Shown: in pieces, positions 12,137 through 19,160 of the stretch
Layout: each line of letters starts with the position of its first letter
Position numbering within the stretch: position 1 is the stretch's first letter
From: Rheinheimera sp. MMS21-TC3
Lineage (GTDB): Bacteria; Pseudomonadota; Gammaproteobacteria; Enterobacterales; Alteromonadaceae
Assembly: GCF_032229285.1 (NCBI RefSeq)
Contig: NZ_CP135084.1
Location: 930,001 to 994,000 of the forward strand
Direction: 5' to 3'
Length of the DNA stretch: 64,000 bases
The notes under the pieces: generated by a model
Database searches by the model: none
What the model saw: only the letters and a program-made list of their open reading frames with translations
Told to the model about the DNA's origin: nothing
Program-made: the position numbers and the translations under genes

Positions 12137-12194
12137 CAATTTGGAAAACCCAGACGGTGCGCTGCTTTGCGGGCAGTTTGGGAAATCCATCCAA

Positions 12195-12352
12195 GATTAT
12201 CTAAAGATAATCCATCATGCGCGGTGCAGCTCGCGCCTTGAGGGCGCGTTCTGACCTTGCCAATAAAGCCCTGGCGGGCTTTATCAATCGGCCATAGGCC
12301 GATGGTTTAACGCCAAGAAGAGAAGGCGGCTTCAGTGGCCGCTGAAACGCCT
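12195..12352. other. Cluster of five hairpins beside the iterons
   Basis: Successive inverted repeats are GATTATC/GATAATC (12195-12212), CGCGCC/GGCGCG (12232-12248), ATAAAGCCC/GGGCTTTAT (12263-12284), ATCGGCC/GGCCGAT (12287-12303), and an imperfect one around TTCAG/CTGAA (about 12324-12352). No gene is seen here. Such structured DNA next to iterons recalls the single-strand initiation sites of IncQ origins, though no primase that would use them is present. Confidence 0.5.
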
Positions 12353-12509
12353 TGTGAGAGGGGAAAACAACCCGGAGTCCCTTATTCCATGAGCTGAAGC
12401 AGAATCTGCGTCTAACGGTGCTGGAGGGCCGCTGTGTGCACTTGTAGTTATCTGTACTGAAACCTTGGCTCGAAACGTGAAATGGCTAAGCAGTGCCCAT
12501 TCGTTCGGT

Positions 12510-12536
12510 AAGAATAATAAGAAGATTATTATTCTT
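12510..12536. repeat. AT-rich inverted repeat
   Basis: AAGAATAATAA/TTATTATTCTT, a perfect 11-bp arm pair with a 5-base loop, lies in the otherwise GC-rich non-coding region 12137-13134. It could be an AT-rich melting or protein-binding element of the origin; the role is unknown. Confidence 0.45.
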
Positions 12537-12620
12537 ATTATTACCAAGCAGGAATGAGCCGTGTGTGTTGGACGCCCATAACCAGTAACCTGCGTGAAGG
12601 TGTCAACATCAGGAAAGGTT

Positions 12621-12702
12621 GCCCCTCAAGTATCAATACGTCGCCTTAGTGGTATGACGGGAGGGGAGGCAAATTTCTTGTGTTCATTGACACTTGAGGG
12701 GC
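12621..12702. repeat. Inverted pair of RK2-type iteron-like 17-mers
   Basis: TTGACACTTGAGGGGC at 12687-12702 matches, from memory, the IncP/RK2 oriV iteron. A near-identical copy (TTGATACTTGAGGGGC) is inverted at 12621-12636. A 68-residue reading frame crosses this stretch but has no recognisable features and is not annotated. Confidence 0.55.
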
Positions 12703-12760
12703 GGGTTATGCCCTTCTTTTTTGGCGTCCAACTCGCCCCATCGGGGCGAATGGTTTGTGT

Positions 12761-12851
12761 CGATTGTTGGCATTTTAGGTTCCGATTTAAAGCCGATTGA
12801 GCAGCGATTTTGAAGCGACTATGTCGATTGCAGGCCGATTTGGTGACGATT
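12761..12851 (+). repeat. Helically phased CGATT array flanking oriT
   Basis: CGATT (once CGACT) starts at 12761, 12783, 12794, 12804, 12816, 12825, 12836 and 12847. After the first interval the spacing is 9-12 bp, about one helical turn. It lies on the nic-distal side of the oriT inverted repeat, where RP4 has the TraK-bound curved region. A role as an accessory relaxosome-protein array is inferred. Confidence 0.55.
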
Positions 12852-12934
12852 ACGGTTATGTTGCCAAGAATCGGTGTTTGTTTGACGATAAAACGCTTTA
12901 CGTTCGATATGCGCTAGATTTTCAATAGTGGGTG

Positions 12935-13065
12935 AAATGCGGGCAGGATGGGTGAAGTTAGCTAACCGGCAAGCCGGTTATCTATCTTCACTGTCCCTTA
13001 TTCGCGCCGGGGGCACTCAACGGGAATCCTGCCCTGCGGGGCTGATCGGCTACCGCCGGTTGCAA
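12935..13065 (-). other. oriT: IncP/RP4-like origin of transfer (oriT)
   Basis: Read on the minus strand, GAATAAGGGACAGTGAAG (12986-13003) precedes a ~20-bp-arm imperfect inverted repeat (12952-12991) and then CATCCTGCCC (12941-12950). The IncP nic motif ATCCTG/C falls at 12943-12949. The same order and nearly the same bases occur in RP4 oriT as I remember it. Similarity continues into CTCAACGGGAATCCTGC and CGGCTACCGCCGG (to 13065), where RP4 leads into traJ. traJ itself is absent; a different gene follows. No relaxase is encoded in the window. Confidence 0.82.
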
Positions 13066-13134
13066 GAGTATAGGTCTTGCTATTTTTAATATCTTTGATA
13101 GCATGGTTGTCGGGTACACCAAAAGGGTATTGAT

Positions 13135-13323
13135 ATGGCAAATGTGCTTATCAGGAATTTACCCGCCGAGGTGCACCGTGCGTTGAAAGTTCGAGCAGCG
13201 CTCAACGATAGGAGCACCGACGCGGAAATACGCGAAATACTGACGGCGGCAGTACAGCCGCTAGAGCTTGAAGAGATTGGCCGGGAAGTTGGCTTGTCCG
13301 AAAGCGATAAAAAAACAGAGTAG
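13135..13323 (+). CDS. FitA/StbC-like ribbon-helix-helix antitoxin, no toxin partner
   Basis: The 62-residue protein MANVLIRNLPAEVHRALKVR... has the ribbon-helix-helix fold and the RSTDAEIREIL segment typical of FitA/StbC antitoxins. These normally pair with a PIN-domain ribonuclease (FitB/StbB) encoded immediately downstream. Here the next gene is trbJ and no PIN toxin is visible. It may act alone as a repressor or stability factor. A palindrome-like half-site pair (13078-13103) sits in its promoter region and could be its operator. Confidence 0.75.
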   Translation: MANVLIRNLPAEVHRALKVRAALNDRSTDAEIREILTAAVQPLELEEIGREVGLSESDKKTE

Positions 13324-13359
13324 TTTTACGTTTGTAAGTCCGGGCCTCAGCGCCAAGGG

Positions 13360-13396
13360 CAATACCGATCAGCTAGTGGCGTAGCTCTTCGATGAA
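13360..13396 (+). promoter_or_regulatory. Island regulatory motif, copy 2 (before trbJ)
   Basis: The stretch beginning CAATACCGATCAGCTAG and ending TTCGATGAA aligns over its length with 10111-10149 upstream of alpA, with roughly three-quarters identity by eye. Two such sites in front of two operons suggest a shared regulator. Confidence 0.4.
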
Positions 13397-13463
13397 ACGT
13401 TGCCGAGAACAAGCACAACGCTTGGTCAAGGCAATGCCTTCTTTTCATCGACGGAGTACGACC

Positions 13464-14243
13464 ATGAAGTCCAAAATTTTAGCGGCTAAAAAAACCGCTC
13501 TAGCCGTTGCACTCGCAACCGGCTTTATCACCACTACCACCGCCCCTGTGCAAGCTGGTATCCCCGTCATCGACGGCGGCAACCTGGCCCAGAACATCAT
13601 GACGGCCATCGAGTCGGTGGCGCAGACGCTCAAGCAGATTGAGCAGTACCAGACCCAGTTGCAGCAGTACGAAAATCAGCTCCAGAACACGATGGCCCCA
13701 GCCGCGTATATCTGGGATCAGGCGCAGACTACGATCAACCGGCTGATTGCCGCGCAAAACACGCTGGCCTATTACGAGAACCAGCTAGGCAGCCTGGATC
13801 GTTACCTGGCCAAGTTTCAGGACGTGGCCTATTACCGCAGCTCGCCATGCTTCAACGGCAGCGGCGGATGCACGCCGGCCGAAAAGGCAGCGATGGAAGA
13901 GAACCGCCGCCTGGCGTCAGAGTCGCAAAAGAAGGCCAACGATGCCCTGTTCCAGACCGTTGCCGACCAGCAAAAGGCTTTGAAGGATGACGCCCGTACC
14001 CTGGAGCGGCTGCAAGGCGCGGCCCAGGGTGCAACTGGCCAGCTACAGGCCATCGGCTACGCCAACCAGCTCGCCAGCCAGCAGGCCAATCAGCTCTTGC
14101 AGATTCGCACCATGTTGACCGCCCAACACAACGCGGAGGCAGCCCGGATTGCAGCAGAACTCGATGCCGAGGCGCGAGGTGATGCCAGGGCCGAGCAAAT
14201 GCGTACCTGGACGTTTCGCCCGAGTCCGGCAGACAACTACTAG
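13464..14243 (+). CDS. trbJ: TrbJ-like P-type conjugative transfer protein
   Basis: The 259-residue protein starts at 13464, after a GGAG site, with signal peptide MKSKILAAKKTALAVALATG ending near VQA-G. The mature part is a coiled-coil-rich VirB5/TrbJ-like protein, with KQIEQYQTQLQQYENQL about residues 58-75, and a Cys pair in SSPCFNGSGGC. TrbJ is a minor pilus or surface component of IncP-type mating channels. It is the first of a trbJ-trbK-trbL run. Its last residues (MRTWTFRPSPADNY) closely resemble those of the next gene product. Confidence 0.87.
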   Translation: MKSKILAAKKTALAVALATGFITTTTAPVQAGIPVIDGGNLAQNIMTAIESVAQTLKQIEQYQTQLQQYENQLQNTMAPAAYIWDQAQTTINRLIAAQNTLAYYENQLGSLDRYLAKFQDVAYYRSSPCFNGSGGCTPAEKAAMEENRRLASESQKKANDALFQTVADQQKALKDDARTLERLQGAAQGATGQLQAIGYANQLASQQANQLLQIRTMLTAQHNAEAARIAAELDAEARGDARAEQMRTWTFRPSPADNY

Positions 14244-14255
14244 GGAGGCGGTGAG

Positions 14256-14492
14256 ATGAAAAAAATCTTTTTTACTACCGCGGCTACGTTGCTGTTGTTG
14301 GCTGGATGTGAACAGGAAAGGATGCCCGAACCAAATGCGGCGACGTGTGCCCCCGATGCGTTCCAGGCAGCACTGAATGAAATGCGCAGCGAAGCGAACC
14401 GAGAGGCCTTTACCGAGGAATGCAGAGCATTCCAGAAGGCCAAGCAGATGCGTCAGTGGGAGTTCAAGCCCAGCCCTAAAGATGATTATTGA
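14256..14492 (+). CDS. trbK: TrbK-like entry-exclusion lipoprotein
   Basis: The 78-residue protein has a lipoprotein signal (MKKIFFTTAATLLLLAGC, lipobox LLAG-C) and two further cysteines. In IncP plasmids TrbK sits between trbJ and trbL and blocks entry of related plasmids. Size, lipobox and position all fit. The C-terminal tail MRQWEFKPSPKDDY resembles the TrbJ tail, suggesting a shared interaction motif. Assignment rests mainly on position and lipobox because TrbK proteins are poorly conserved. Confidence 0.72.
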   Translation: MKKIFFTTAATLLLLAGCEQERMPEPNAATCAPDAFQAALNEMRSEANREAFTEECRAFQKAKQMRQWEFKPSPKDDY

Positions 14493-14502
14493 GGTGGTCG
14501 CC

Positions 14503-15930
14503 ATGAGAAAGAAAATTGCTCTAGGTGGCTTGATGATGGTCGCCACAATGGTGCTGGCTGAACCTGCAATGGCGCAGGAGCTAAGTAGCAGCGGTGTTAT
14601 GAATGATGTGCTCAAGCGTTTTCATGATGCTGCCGCAACATGGGGGCCAGCTATTGAGTCCGCTGCATCGCGTTTGTTCTGGACGCTGGTTGTGATTTCG
14701 ATGGTCTGGACATTCGGCATGATGGCTTTGCGCAAGGCCGACATTGGCGAGTTCTTCGCGGAGTTCGTTCGCTTCACGATCTTCACCGGCTTTTTCTGGT
14801 GGTTGCTGACGAATGCGAACCAGGGCATGAATATCGCCGGTACGATTGTTCAGTCATTGCAAACTCTGGGCGCGCAGGCGGGGGGACTTTCCAATAGCAA
14901 TCTTGGGCCCTCCAGCATCCTTGATCTTGGTTTCGAGTTATACAACCGCACAGTACAGGCCACCTCGGAGCTGGGATGGCGGCAGATGGCAACTGCTCTG
15001 GTCATGGAGCTAATGGCCCTGGCTGTTTTGTTTGTCCTGGCGTTGATTGCGGTCAACCTGTTGCTGTTGCTCGCATCAGCCTGGATTCTGTTGTATGCCG
15101 GTGTGTTCTTCCTTGGCTTTGGTGGAAGTCGTTGGACTTCCGACATGGCGATCAATTACTACAAGACCGTGCTGGGCCTGGCCGCACAGCTTATGGCAAT
15201 GGTGCTTCTGGTTGCGATTGGCAAAGAGTTCATCAATCACTACTACACGCAAATCAGCGAGAACATGGCATCCCAGGAACTGGCCGTGATGTTGGTTATA
15301 TCGGTCATCTTGCTTTTCTTGGTCAACAAAGTTCCGCCGATGATTTCTGGTCTTGTGTCTGGTGGTGGTATTGGCGCAGCCGGTGGAATTGGAAACTTCG
15401 GTGCGGGTGCGGCAGTTGGGGCGGCGGTGACGGCGGCCAGTATGGCAACTGGCGGCGCTGCCCTGGCAGGTAAAGCGGTTATGGGTGCCGCAGCCGGTGC
15501 AGCCGGAGGTGCAAGTGCACTCCAAGCGGCTTTTCAGAAAGCATCAGCGAGTATGGAAACCGGCGGTGACATGTCCAGCATGGGGTCAGTTGTCAGCAGT
15601 GGCGGAAACGGTGGTGGTGAAGCGGGTACTGCTGGCAGTAGCCCATTCGCCCAAGCGGCTGGCTTTGGTGACAGCGGCAGTAGCTCAAGCGGTGGCGGCT
15701 TTGCCAAGGCCGCGAAGCTGGCCACAGGCACGGCCTCCGAGTTAGCCAAGGGTGTCGGCTCTCAAGTGAAGCAGGGATTCCAGGAGCGAGTGAGCGAAAC
15801 CACAGGCGGAAAACTGGCTGCTTCGATACGCGAAAGCATGGAGCCGAAAGAAGCAAGCCAATCTGGCCAGTTCGAGGGCAATAGCTTGGGCGCCGATTCT
15901 GGCCCAGATAGTAACGAAGTCAGGAGTTAG
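14503..15930 (+). CDS. trbL: TrbL-like conjugative transfer membrane protein
   Basis: The start at 14503 gives 475 residues: a signal sequence (MRKKIALGGLMMVATMVLA...MAQ), then about five or six membrane segments (roughly residues 50-310), then a long Gly/Ser/Ala-rich C-terminal tail. This is the TrbL/VirB6 layout for the inner-membrane part of a P-type transfer channel. The sequence ILLYAGVFFLGFGGSRWTSD is a typical TrbL segment. The rest of a Trb system (trbB-I) is missing, so this gene cannot build a channel alone. It may modify or compete with a helper plasmid's channel. Confidence 0.87.
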   Translation: MRKKIALGGLMMVATMVLAEPAMAQELSSSGVMNDVLKRFHDAAATWGPAIESAASRLFWTLVVISMVWTFGMMALRKADIGEFFAEFVRFTIFTGFFWWLLTNANQGMNIAGTIVQSLQTLGAQAGGLSNSNLGPSSILDLGFELYNRTVQATSELGWRQMATALVMELMALAVLFVLALIAVNLLLLLASAWILLYAGVFFLGFGGSRWTSDMAINYYKTVLGLAAQLMAMVLLVAIGKEFINHYYTQISENMASQELAVMLVISVILLFLVNKVPPMISGLVSGGGIGAAGGIGNFGAGAAVGAAVTAASMATGGAALAGKAVMGAAAGAAGGASALQAAFQKASASMETGGDMSSMGSVVSSGGNGGGEAGTAGSSPFAQAAGFGDSGSSSSGGGFAKAAKLATGTASELAKGVGSQVKQGFQERVSETTGGKLAASIRESMEPKEASQSGQFEGNSLGADSGPDSNEVRS

Positions 15931-15934
15931 CACG

Positions 15935-16183
15935 ATGACGACATCAACATACATGGCCGCATTGGCGGCCCTGGATGAAGCGCCAAGGGAAGAAGTCAGC
16001 CAGGTATTTATTTCGCCGCTGGGTGATCAATCGACCGAGGTCGATGCAGAGACAGAAACAGCCGCTTTTGTATCACGGCCAGACCCTATGAGAGAGAGCG
16101 AAACTAAGCCGATAAGTATTGAGGTTAATGGCGGCAGGAATGAGCGGTCAGCATTCGCGGAGGCGGCGGGGCTGTACCTGTAG
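15935..16183 (+). CDS. Hypothetical protein downstream of trbL
   Basis: This 82-residue acidic protein (MTTSTYMAALAALDEAPREE...) is not recognised. It begins 4 bp after the trbL stop, with an AGGAG about 10 bp before its start, so it is probably the last gene of the trb operon. No signal peptide or membrane segment is visible. A GC-rich hairpin follows its stop. Confidence 0.6.
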   Translation: MTTSTYMAALAALDEAPREEVSQVFISPLGDQSTEVDAETETAAFVSRPDPMRESETKPISIEVNGGRNERSAFAEAAGLYL

Positions 16184-16188
16184 GCGCA

Positions 16189-16212
16189 CCGGGCTGGCCA
16201 CAACCAGCCCGG
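16189..16212 (+). terminator. Hairpin after the trb operon
   Basis: CCGGGCTGG/CCAGCCCGG, perfect 9-bp arms with a 6-base loop, is followed by a short mixed CACTTTC tract. It is probably a terminator or 3'-end stabiliser. Confidence 0.55.
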
Positions 16213-16246
16213 CACTTTCAATCAACACCTACTGGAGAGGTGAATT

Positions 16247-16471
16247 ATGACAACACAACATATTATCGAACCAGGGCAAGCAGTGCATCAAGCAGCGGCT
16301 ATTCTTTCTTCTTTGGAGTACATCAACCAAGCGGAAGCGCGGAGCCTTGGGCCATTGGCCGAAGCCGTCGCTAATGCTTTTATGGTGGTGTACTACCAAG
16401 CTGAAACGGGCCGGGCGACACAGGCTGATTTTCAAGAAGCAATGAACGCCTTGCGCCAAGCGTGCAGCTAA
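16247..16471 (+). CDS. Hypothetical small helical protein
   Basis: The 74-residue protein (MTTQHIIEPGQAVHQAAAIL...) is preceded by a clear GGAGAGG ribosome site. It is predicted all-alpha, without signal peptide or membrane segment. Not recognised. It is a separate short unit between two hairpins, with a strong terminator immediately after it. Confidence 0.6.
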   Translation: MTTQHIIEPGQAVHQAAAILSSLEYINQAEARSLGPLAEAVANAFMVVYYQAETGRATQADFQEAMNALRQACS

Positions 16472-16480
16472 TGACGAAAG

Positions 16481-16508
16481 GGCGGCCACTCGAACTGGCC
16501 GCCTTTTT
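16481..16508. terminator. Rho-independent terminator
   Basis: GGCGGCCA/TGGCCGCC with a 7-base loop and TTTTT on the plus side ends the 16247 gene. The converging minus-strand gene ends at 16508, so the hairpin may serve both strands. Confidence 0.8.
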
Positions 16509-16711
16509 CAATCTTCACTGTTTGGCCATTCCCGACCCACAGACGGCGCATCCATCCATTCGCGTTCCTCCGGCGGCAGCGGGTAAGCCCCGGATGCTTC
16601 CGCGTCGGCCAGTAGTTCGGCCAGTGTGTAGCGCACCCGACCAGTGGAAACGGCGCGGGCCGGGTCGGCCTTCTCATGCAGCCTGTTCTCTAGGTTCTTT
16701 GGGTCTGTCAT
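16508..16711 (-). CDS. Small protein with MazE/antitoxin-like C-terminus
   Basis: The 67-residue protein carries RVRYTLAELLADAE and EEREWMDAPSVGREW, a pattern seen at the C-terminus of MazE/ChpI-type antitoxins where the tail wraps the toxin. The N-terminal DNA-binding part of such antitoxins is not evident and no toxin gene is adjacent. Its start overlaps the stop of an upstream 30-codon frame by 4 bp. It could be a remnant of an older island cargo cut by the ars module, or a short regulatory protein. Confidence 0.5.
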   Translation of the reverse strand: MTDPKNLENRLHEKADPARAVSTGRVRYTLAELLADAEASGAYPLPPEEREWMDAPSVGREWPNSED

Positions 16712-16800
16712 CGGGCGACCTCAGCAAGCATGGATACTAGGTGTTCCAGGTCAGTGATCGAATGCGCCAGGAAGCGGCCGGCGCGGCAATCTGCAATCAT
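16708..16800 (-). CDS. Possible 30-residue coupled ORF or C-terminal remnant
   Basis: The frame MIADCRAGRFLAHSITDLEH... ends with an ATGA overlap onto the next minus-strand gene. The frame also stays open for two codons before the ATG, so it may be the tail of a gene truncated where the ars module begins (about 16805-16825). Not recognised. Confidence 0.3.
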   Translation of the reverse strand: MIADCRAGRFLAHSITDLEHLVSMLAEVAR

Positions 16801-16825
16801 TTCCTCAGTTTTTTCCTACTCATGT

Positions 16826-17893
16826 TCAACCTCGTTCGTACCAGCTCTTCGAGCGATTCACCACGCGCACGACCAGCAGCATCACCGGCACTTCGACCAG
16901 GACGCCGACCACGGTTGCCAATGCAGCGCCGGAGTGCAGACCGAACAAGCTGATGGCGGCCGCCACGGCCAGCTCGAAGAAGTTGCTGGCACCGATCAGG
17001 GCCGAAGGACAGGCGACAGAGTGCTTTTCCCCCGCCCGCTTGTTCAGCCAGTAGGCTAACCCGGAATTGAAGAACACTTGAATCAAGATCGGCACGGCTA
17101 GCATGGCGATCACTAACGGCTGCCGGATGATGGCCTCGCCCTGGAAGGCGAACAGTAGAACCAACGTCAGCAGCAGCGCGGCCATCGACCACGGCCCGAT
17201 CTTCTGCATGGCCCGTTCAAAGGCGGCCTGTCCTTGCTTGAGCAGATGCCGCCGCAAGAGCTGCGCCAGGATCACCGGCACGATGATGTAGAGCACGACC
17301 GAAATCAGCAGCGTGTCCCAAGGCACCGAGATCGAGGACATGCCCAGCAGCAGGCCGACGATGGGCGCGAAGGCCACGATCATGATGGCGTCGTTCAGAG
17401 CCACTTGCGAGAGCGTGAAAAGCGGGTCGCCGTTGGTAAGGCGGCTCCACACGAACACCATTGCCGTGCAGGGCGCGGCGGCCAGCAAGATCAAGCCCGC
17501 GATGTAGCTGTCCAGTTGATCGGCCGGCAGGAACGGAGCGAACACTTGTCGGATGAACAGCCACCCCAGCAGGGCCATCGAGAATGGCTTGACGGCCCAA
17601 TTCACGAACAGCGTGACGCCGATGCCGCGCCAATGCTCTTTGACCTGGTGCAGCGCCCCGAAGTCGATCTTGACCAGCATCGGGACGATCATTACCCAAA
17701 TCAGCAGGCCCACCGGCAAATTGACCTGGGCCACTTCCATGCGGCCTATGGCCTGGAACACGTCAGGAAGGCCCTGGCCGAGCGCAACACCGGCGACGAT
17801 GCACAGGGCCACCCACAGCGTCAGGTAACGCTCGAAGCCGCTCATCGGGGCCTGGCGCGGCTTCGCGGCGATGGCCTGTGCGCCGGCGCTCAT
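16826..17893 (-). CDS. acr3: ACR3-family arsenite efflux transporter
   Basis: The 355-residue, ten-segment membrane protein exports As(III) from the cytoplasm. It has the ACR3 (bile/arsenite/riboflavin transporter) signature AAAPCTAMVFVWS with the essential Cys, plus GASNFFELAVA near the C-terminus, rather than the ArsB fold. It is the last gene of arsR-arsH-arsC-acr3, starting in an ATGA overlap with arsC. The N-terminus faces the cytoplasm by the family model. Confidence 0.95.
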   Translation of the reverse strand: MSAGAQAIAAKPRQAPMSGFERYLTLWVALCIVAGVALGQGLPDVFQAIGRMEVAQVNLPVGLLIWVMIVPMLVKIDFGALHQVKEHWRGIGVTLFVNWAVKPFSMALLGWLFIRQVFAPFLPADQLDSYIAGLILLAAAPCTAMVFVWSRLTNGDPLFTLSQVALNDAIMIVAFAPIVGLLLGMSSISVPWDTLLISVVLYIIVPVILAQLLRRHLLKQGQAAFERAMQKIGPWSMAALLLTLVLLFAFQGEAIIRQPLVIAMLAVPILIQVFFNSGLAYWLNKRAGEKHSVACPSALIGASNFFELAVAAAISLFGLHSGAALATVVGVLVEVPVMLLVVRVVNRSKSWYERG

Positions 17894-18396
17894 GCTTCCT
17901 GCTCGGTCTTGCCGATGTTCGCCAGCTCGCGCTTGATGGCCGTCTGGTCAAGCATTTTGAGAGGCAGATTCACGAACAGGCGGACGCGGTTCATCATGTG
18001 CCGGAAGGTTTGTTCGAAGGCCCGGCGCTTCTCGGCGTCAGTGCCTTCGACGGCGGCCGGGTCTTCAAATCCCCAATGCGCCGAGATCGGCTGACCAGGC
18101 CACACCGGACACATTTCGCCGGCGGCGTTGTCGCAGACGGTGATGATGAAGTCCATCTTCGGTGCGTCGGGCGTGGCGTACTCGTCCCAGCTCTTGCTGC
18201 GCAGATTCTCGGTCGGGTAATTCACCGACTCCACCTTTTCGACGGCGAAGGGATTGACCTTGCCGGTTGGGTGACTGCCGGCGCTGTAGGCGCGGAAGCG
18301 CCCTTGCCCCATCGTGTTGATGAGAGCTTCGGCCATGATGCTGCGCGCCGAATTGCCGGTGCAGAGGATGAGGACGTTATAGATTCTTTCGGTCAT
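17890..18396 (-). CDS. arsC: Arsenate reductase, low-molecular-weight phosphatase type
   Basis: The 168-residue protein has the P-loop CTGNSARS at the N-terminus (Cys near residue 12) and further cysteines at ITVCDNA and EMCPVWPG. It is therefore of the LMW-phosphatase class, reducing As(V) to As(III). The product is then exported by the acr3 protein encoded next. Overlaps of 4 bp with arsH upstream and acr3 downstream indicate a single coupled transcript. Confidence 0.95.
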   Translation of the reverse strand: MTERIYNVLILCTGNSARSIMAEALINTMGQGRFRAYSAGSHPTGKVNPFAVEKVESVNYPTENLRSKSWDEYATPDAPKMDFIITVCDNAAGEMCPVWPGQPISAHWGFEDPAAVEGTDAEKRRAFEQTFRHMMNRVRLFVNLPLKMLDQTAIKRELANIGKTEQEA

Positions 18397-19160
18397 GATG
18401 TTTCGCTTTCTGGTAGTGGCTGGGGAGCAATGGCGATGGATGAAAGATCGGTGGCCTCGTCGATGACGTGGCCGGCCGCTTTCCGTTCGGAATAGCGGTC
18501 TGTCAGTGCTTCACGGTGCGGCCGTACCAGCGCCGTGAAGCGCACCAGTTCTTCCATCACATCGGCTATTCGGTCGTAGTACGGCGAGGGCTTCATGCGG
18601 CCCGCCGCGTCGAACTCTTGGAACGCTTTGGCGATACTCGACTGGTTCGGAATGGTGAACATTCGCATCCAGCGGCCGAGCAGACGCAAGGTGTTCACGG
18701 CGTTGAAGCTCTGCGAGCCGCCGGATACCTGCATCACGGCCAGGGTGCGGCCTTGGGTCGGCCGGATGCCGGCCATTTCAAGCGGCAGATGGTCAATCTG
18801 CGCCTTCATGACACTGGTAATCTGACCGTGGCGTTCCGGGCTGCACCAGACTTGTCCCTCTGACCACTCGGACAGGGCGCGCAGCTCCTTGACGGCCGGG
18901 TGATCGTCGCTTTGCACTTGATCGGGCAACGGCAAATCGGACGGGTCGAAGATGCGTGTTTCTGCGCCAAAGAATTGCAGCAGCCGGGCCGCTTCCTCGA
19001 CGGCCAGCCGTGAGAACGAGCGGGCGCGCAGCGAGCCATACAGCAGCAGGATACGCACCGGCGGGGCGTCGGGTGCCAGCCCGAGCGCCGGGCGCTCGAT
19101 GGCAAAGGATTTGTCCAAAGCGGGCAAAGAATCGGGGTCGGAAAGATGGCGAAGTCTCAT
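18393..19160 (-). CDS. arsH: ArsH NADPH-dependent flavoprotein
   Basis: The start at 19160 ([16 protein letters not shown]) overlaps the arsR stop in ATGA and gives 255 residues, the family norm; an earlier in-frame ATG at 19202 lies inside arsR. The flavodoxin-like fold shows [17 protein letters not shown] for FMN phosphate binding and [20 protein letters not shown]. ArsH oxidises methylarsenite or phenylarsenite and related organoarsenicals, widening the resistance given by the operon. Confidence 0.94.
   Translation of the reverse strand: MRLRHLSDPDSLPALDKSFAIERPALGLAPDAPPVRILLLYGSLRARSFSRLAVEEAARLLQFFGAETRIFDPSDLPLPDQVQSDDHPAVKELRALSEWSEGQVWCSPERHGQITSVMKAQIDHLPLEMAGIRPTQGRTLAVMQVSGGSQSFNAVNTLRLLGRWMRMFTIPNQSSIAKAFQEFDAAGRMKPSPYYDRIADVMEELVRFTALVRPHREALTDRYSERKAAGHVIDEATDLSSIAIAPQPLPESETS

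Noticed and set aside
12594..12800. 68-residue plus-strand frame in the oriV/oriT region
   Set aside because: It crosses the RK2-type iterons, has no ribosome site or recognisable features, and overlaps clear cis-acting DNA.
17234..18094. 286-residue plus-strand frame opposite the ars genes
   Set aside because: A shadow frame of acr3/arsC in GC-rich DNA; composition is His/Arg-rich without family features.
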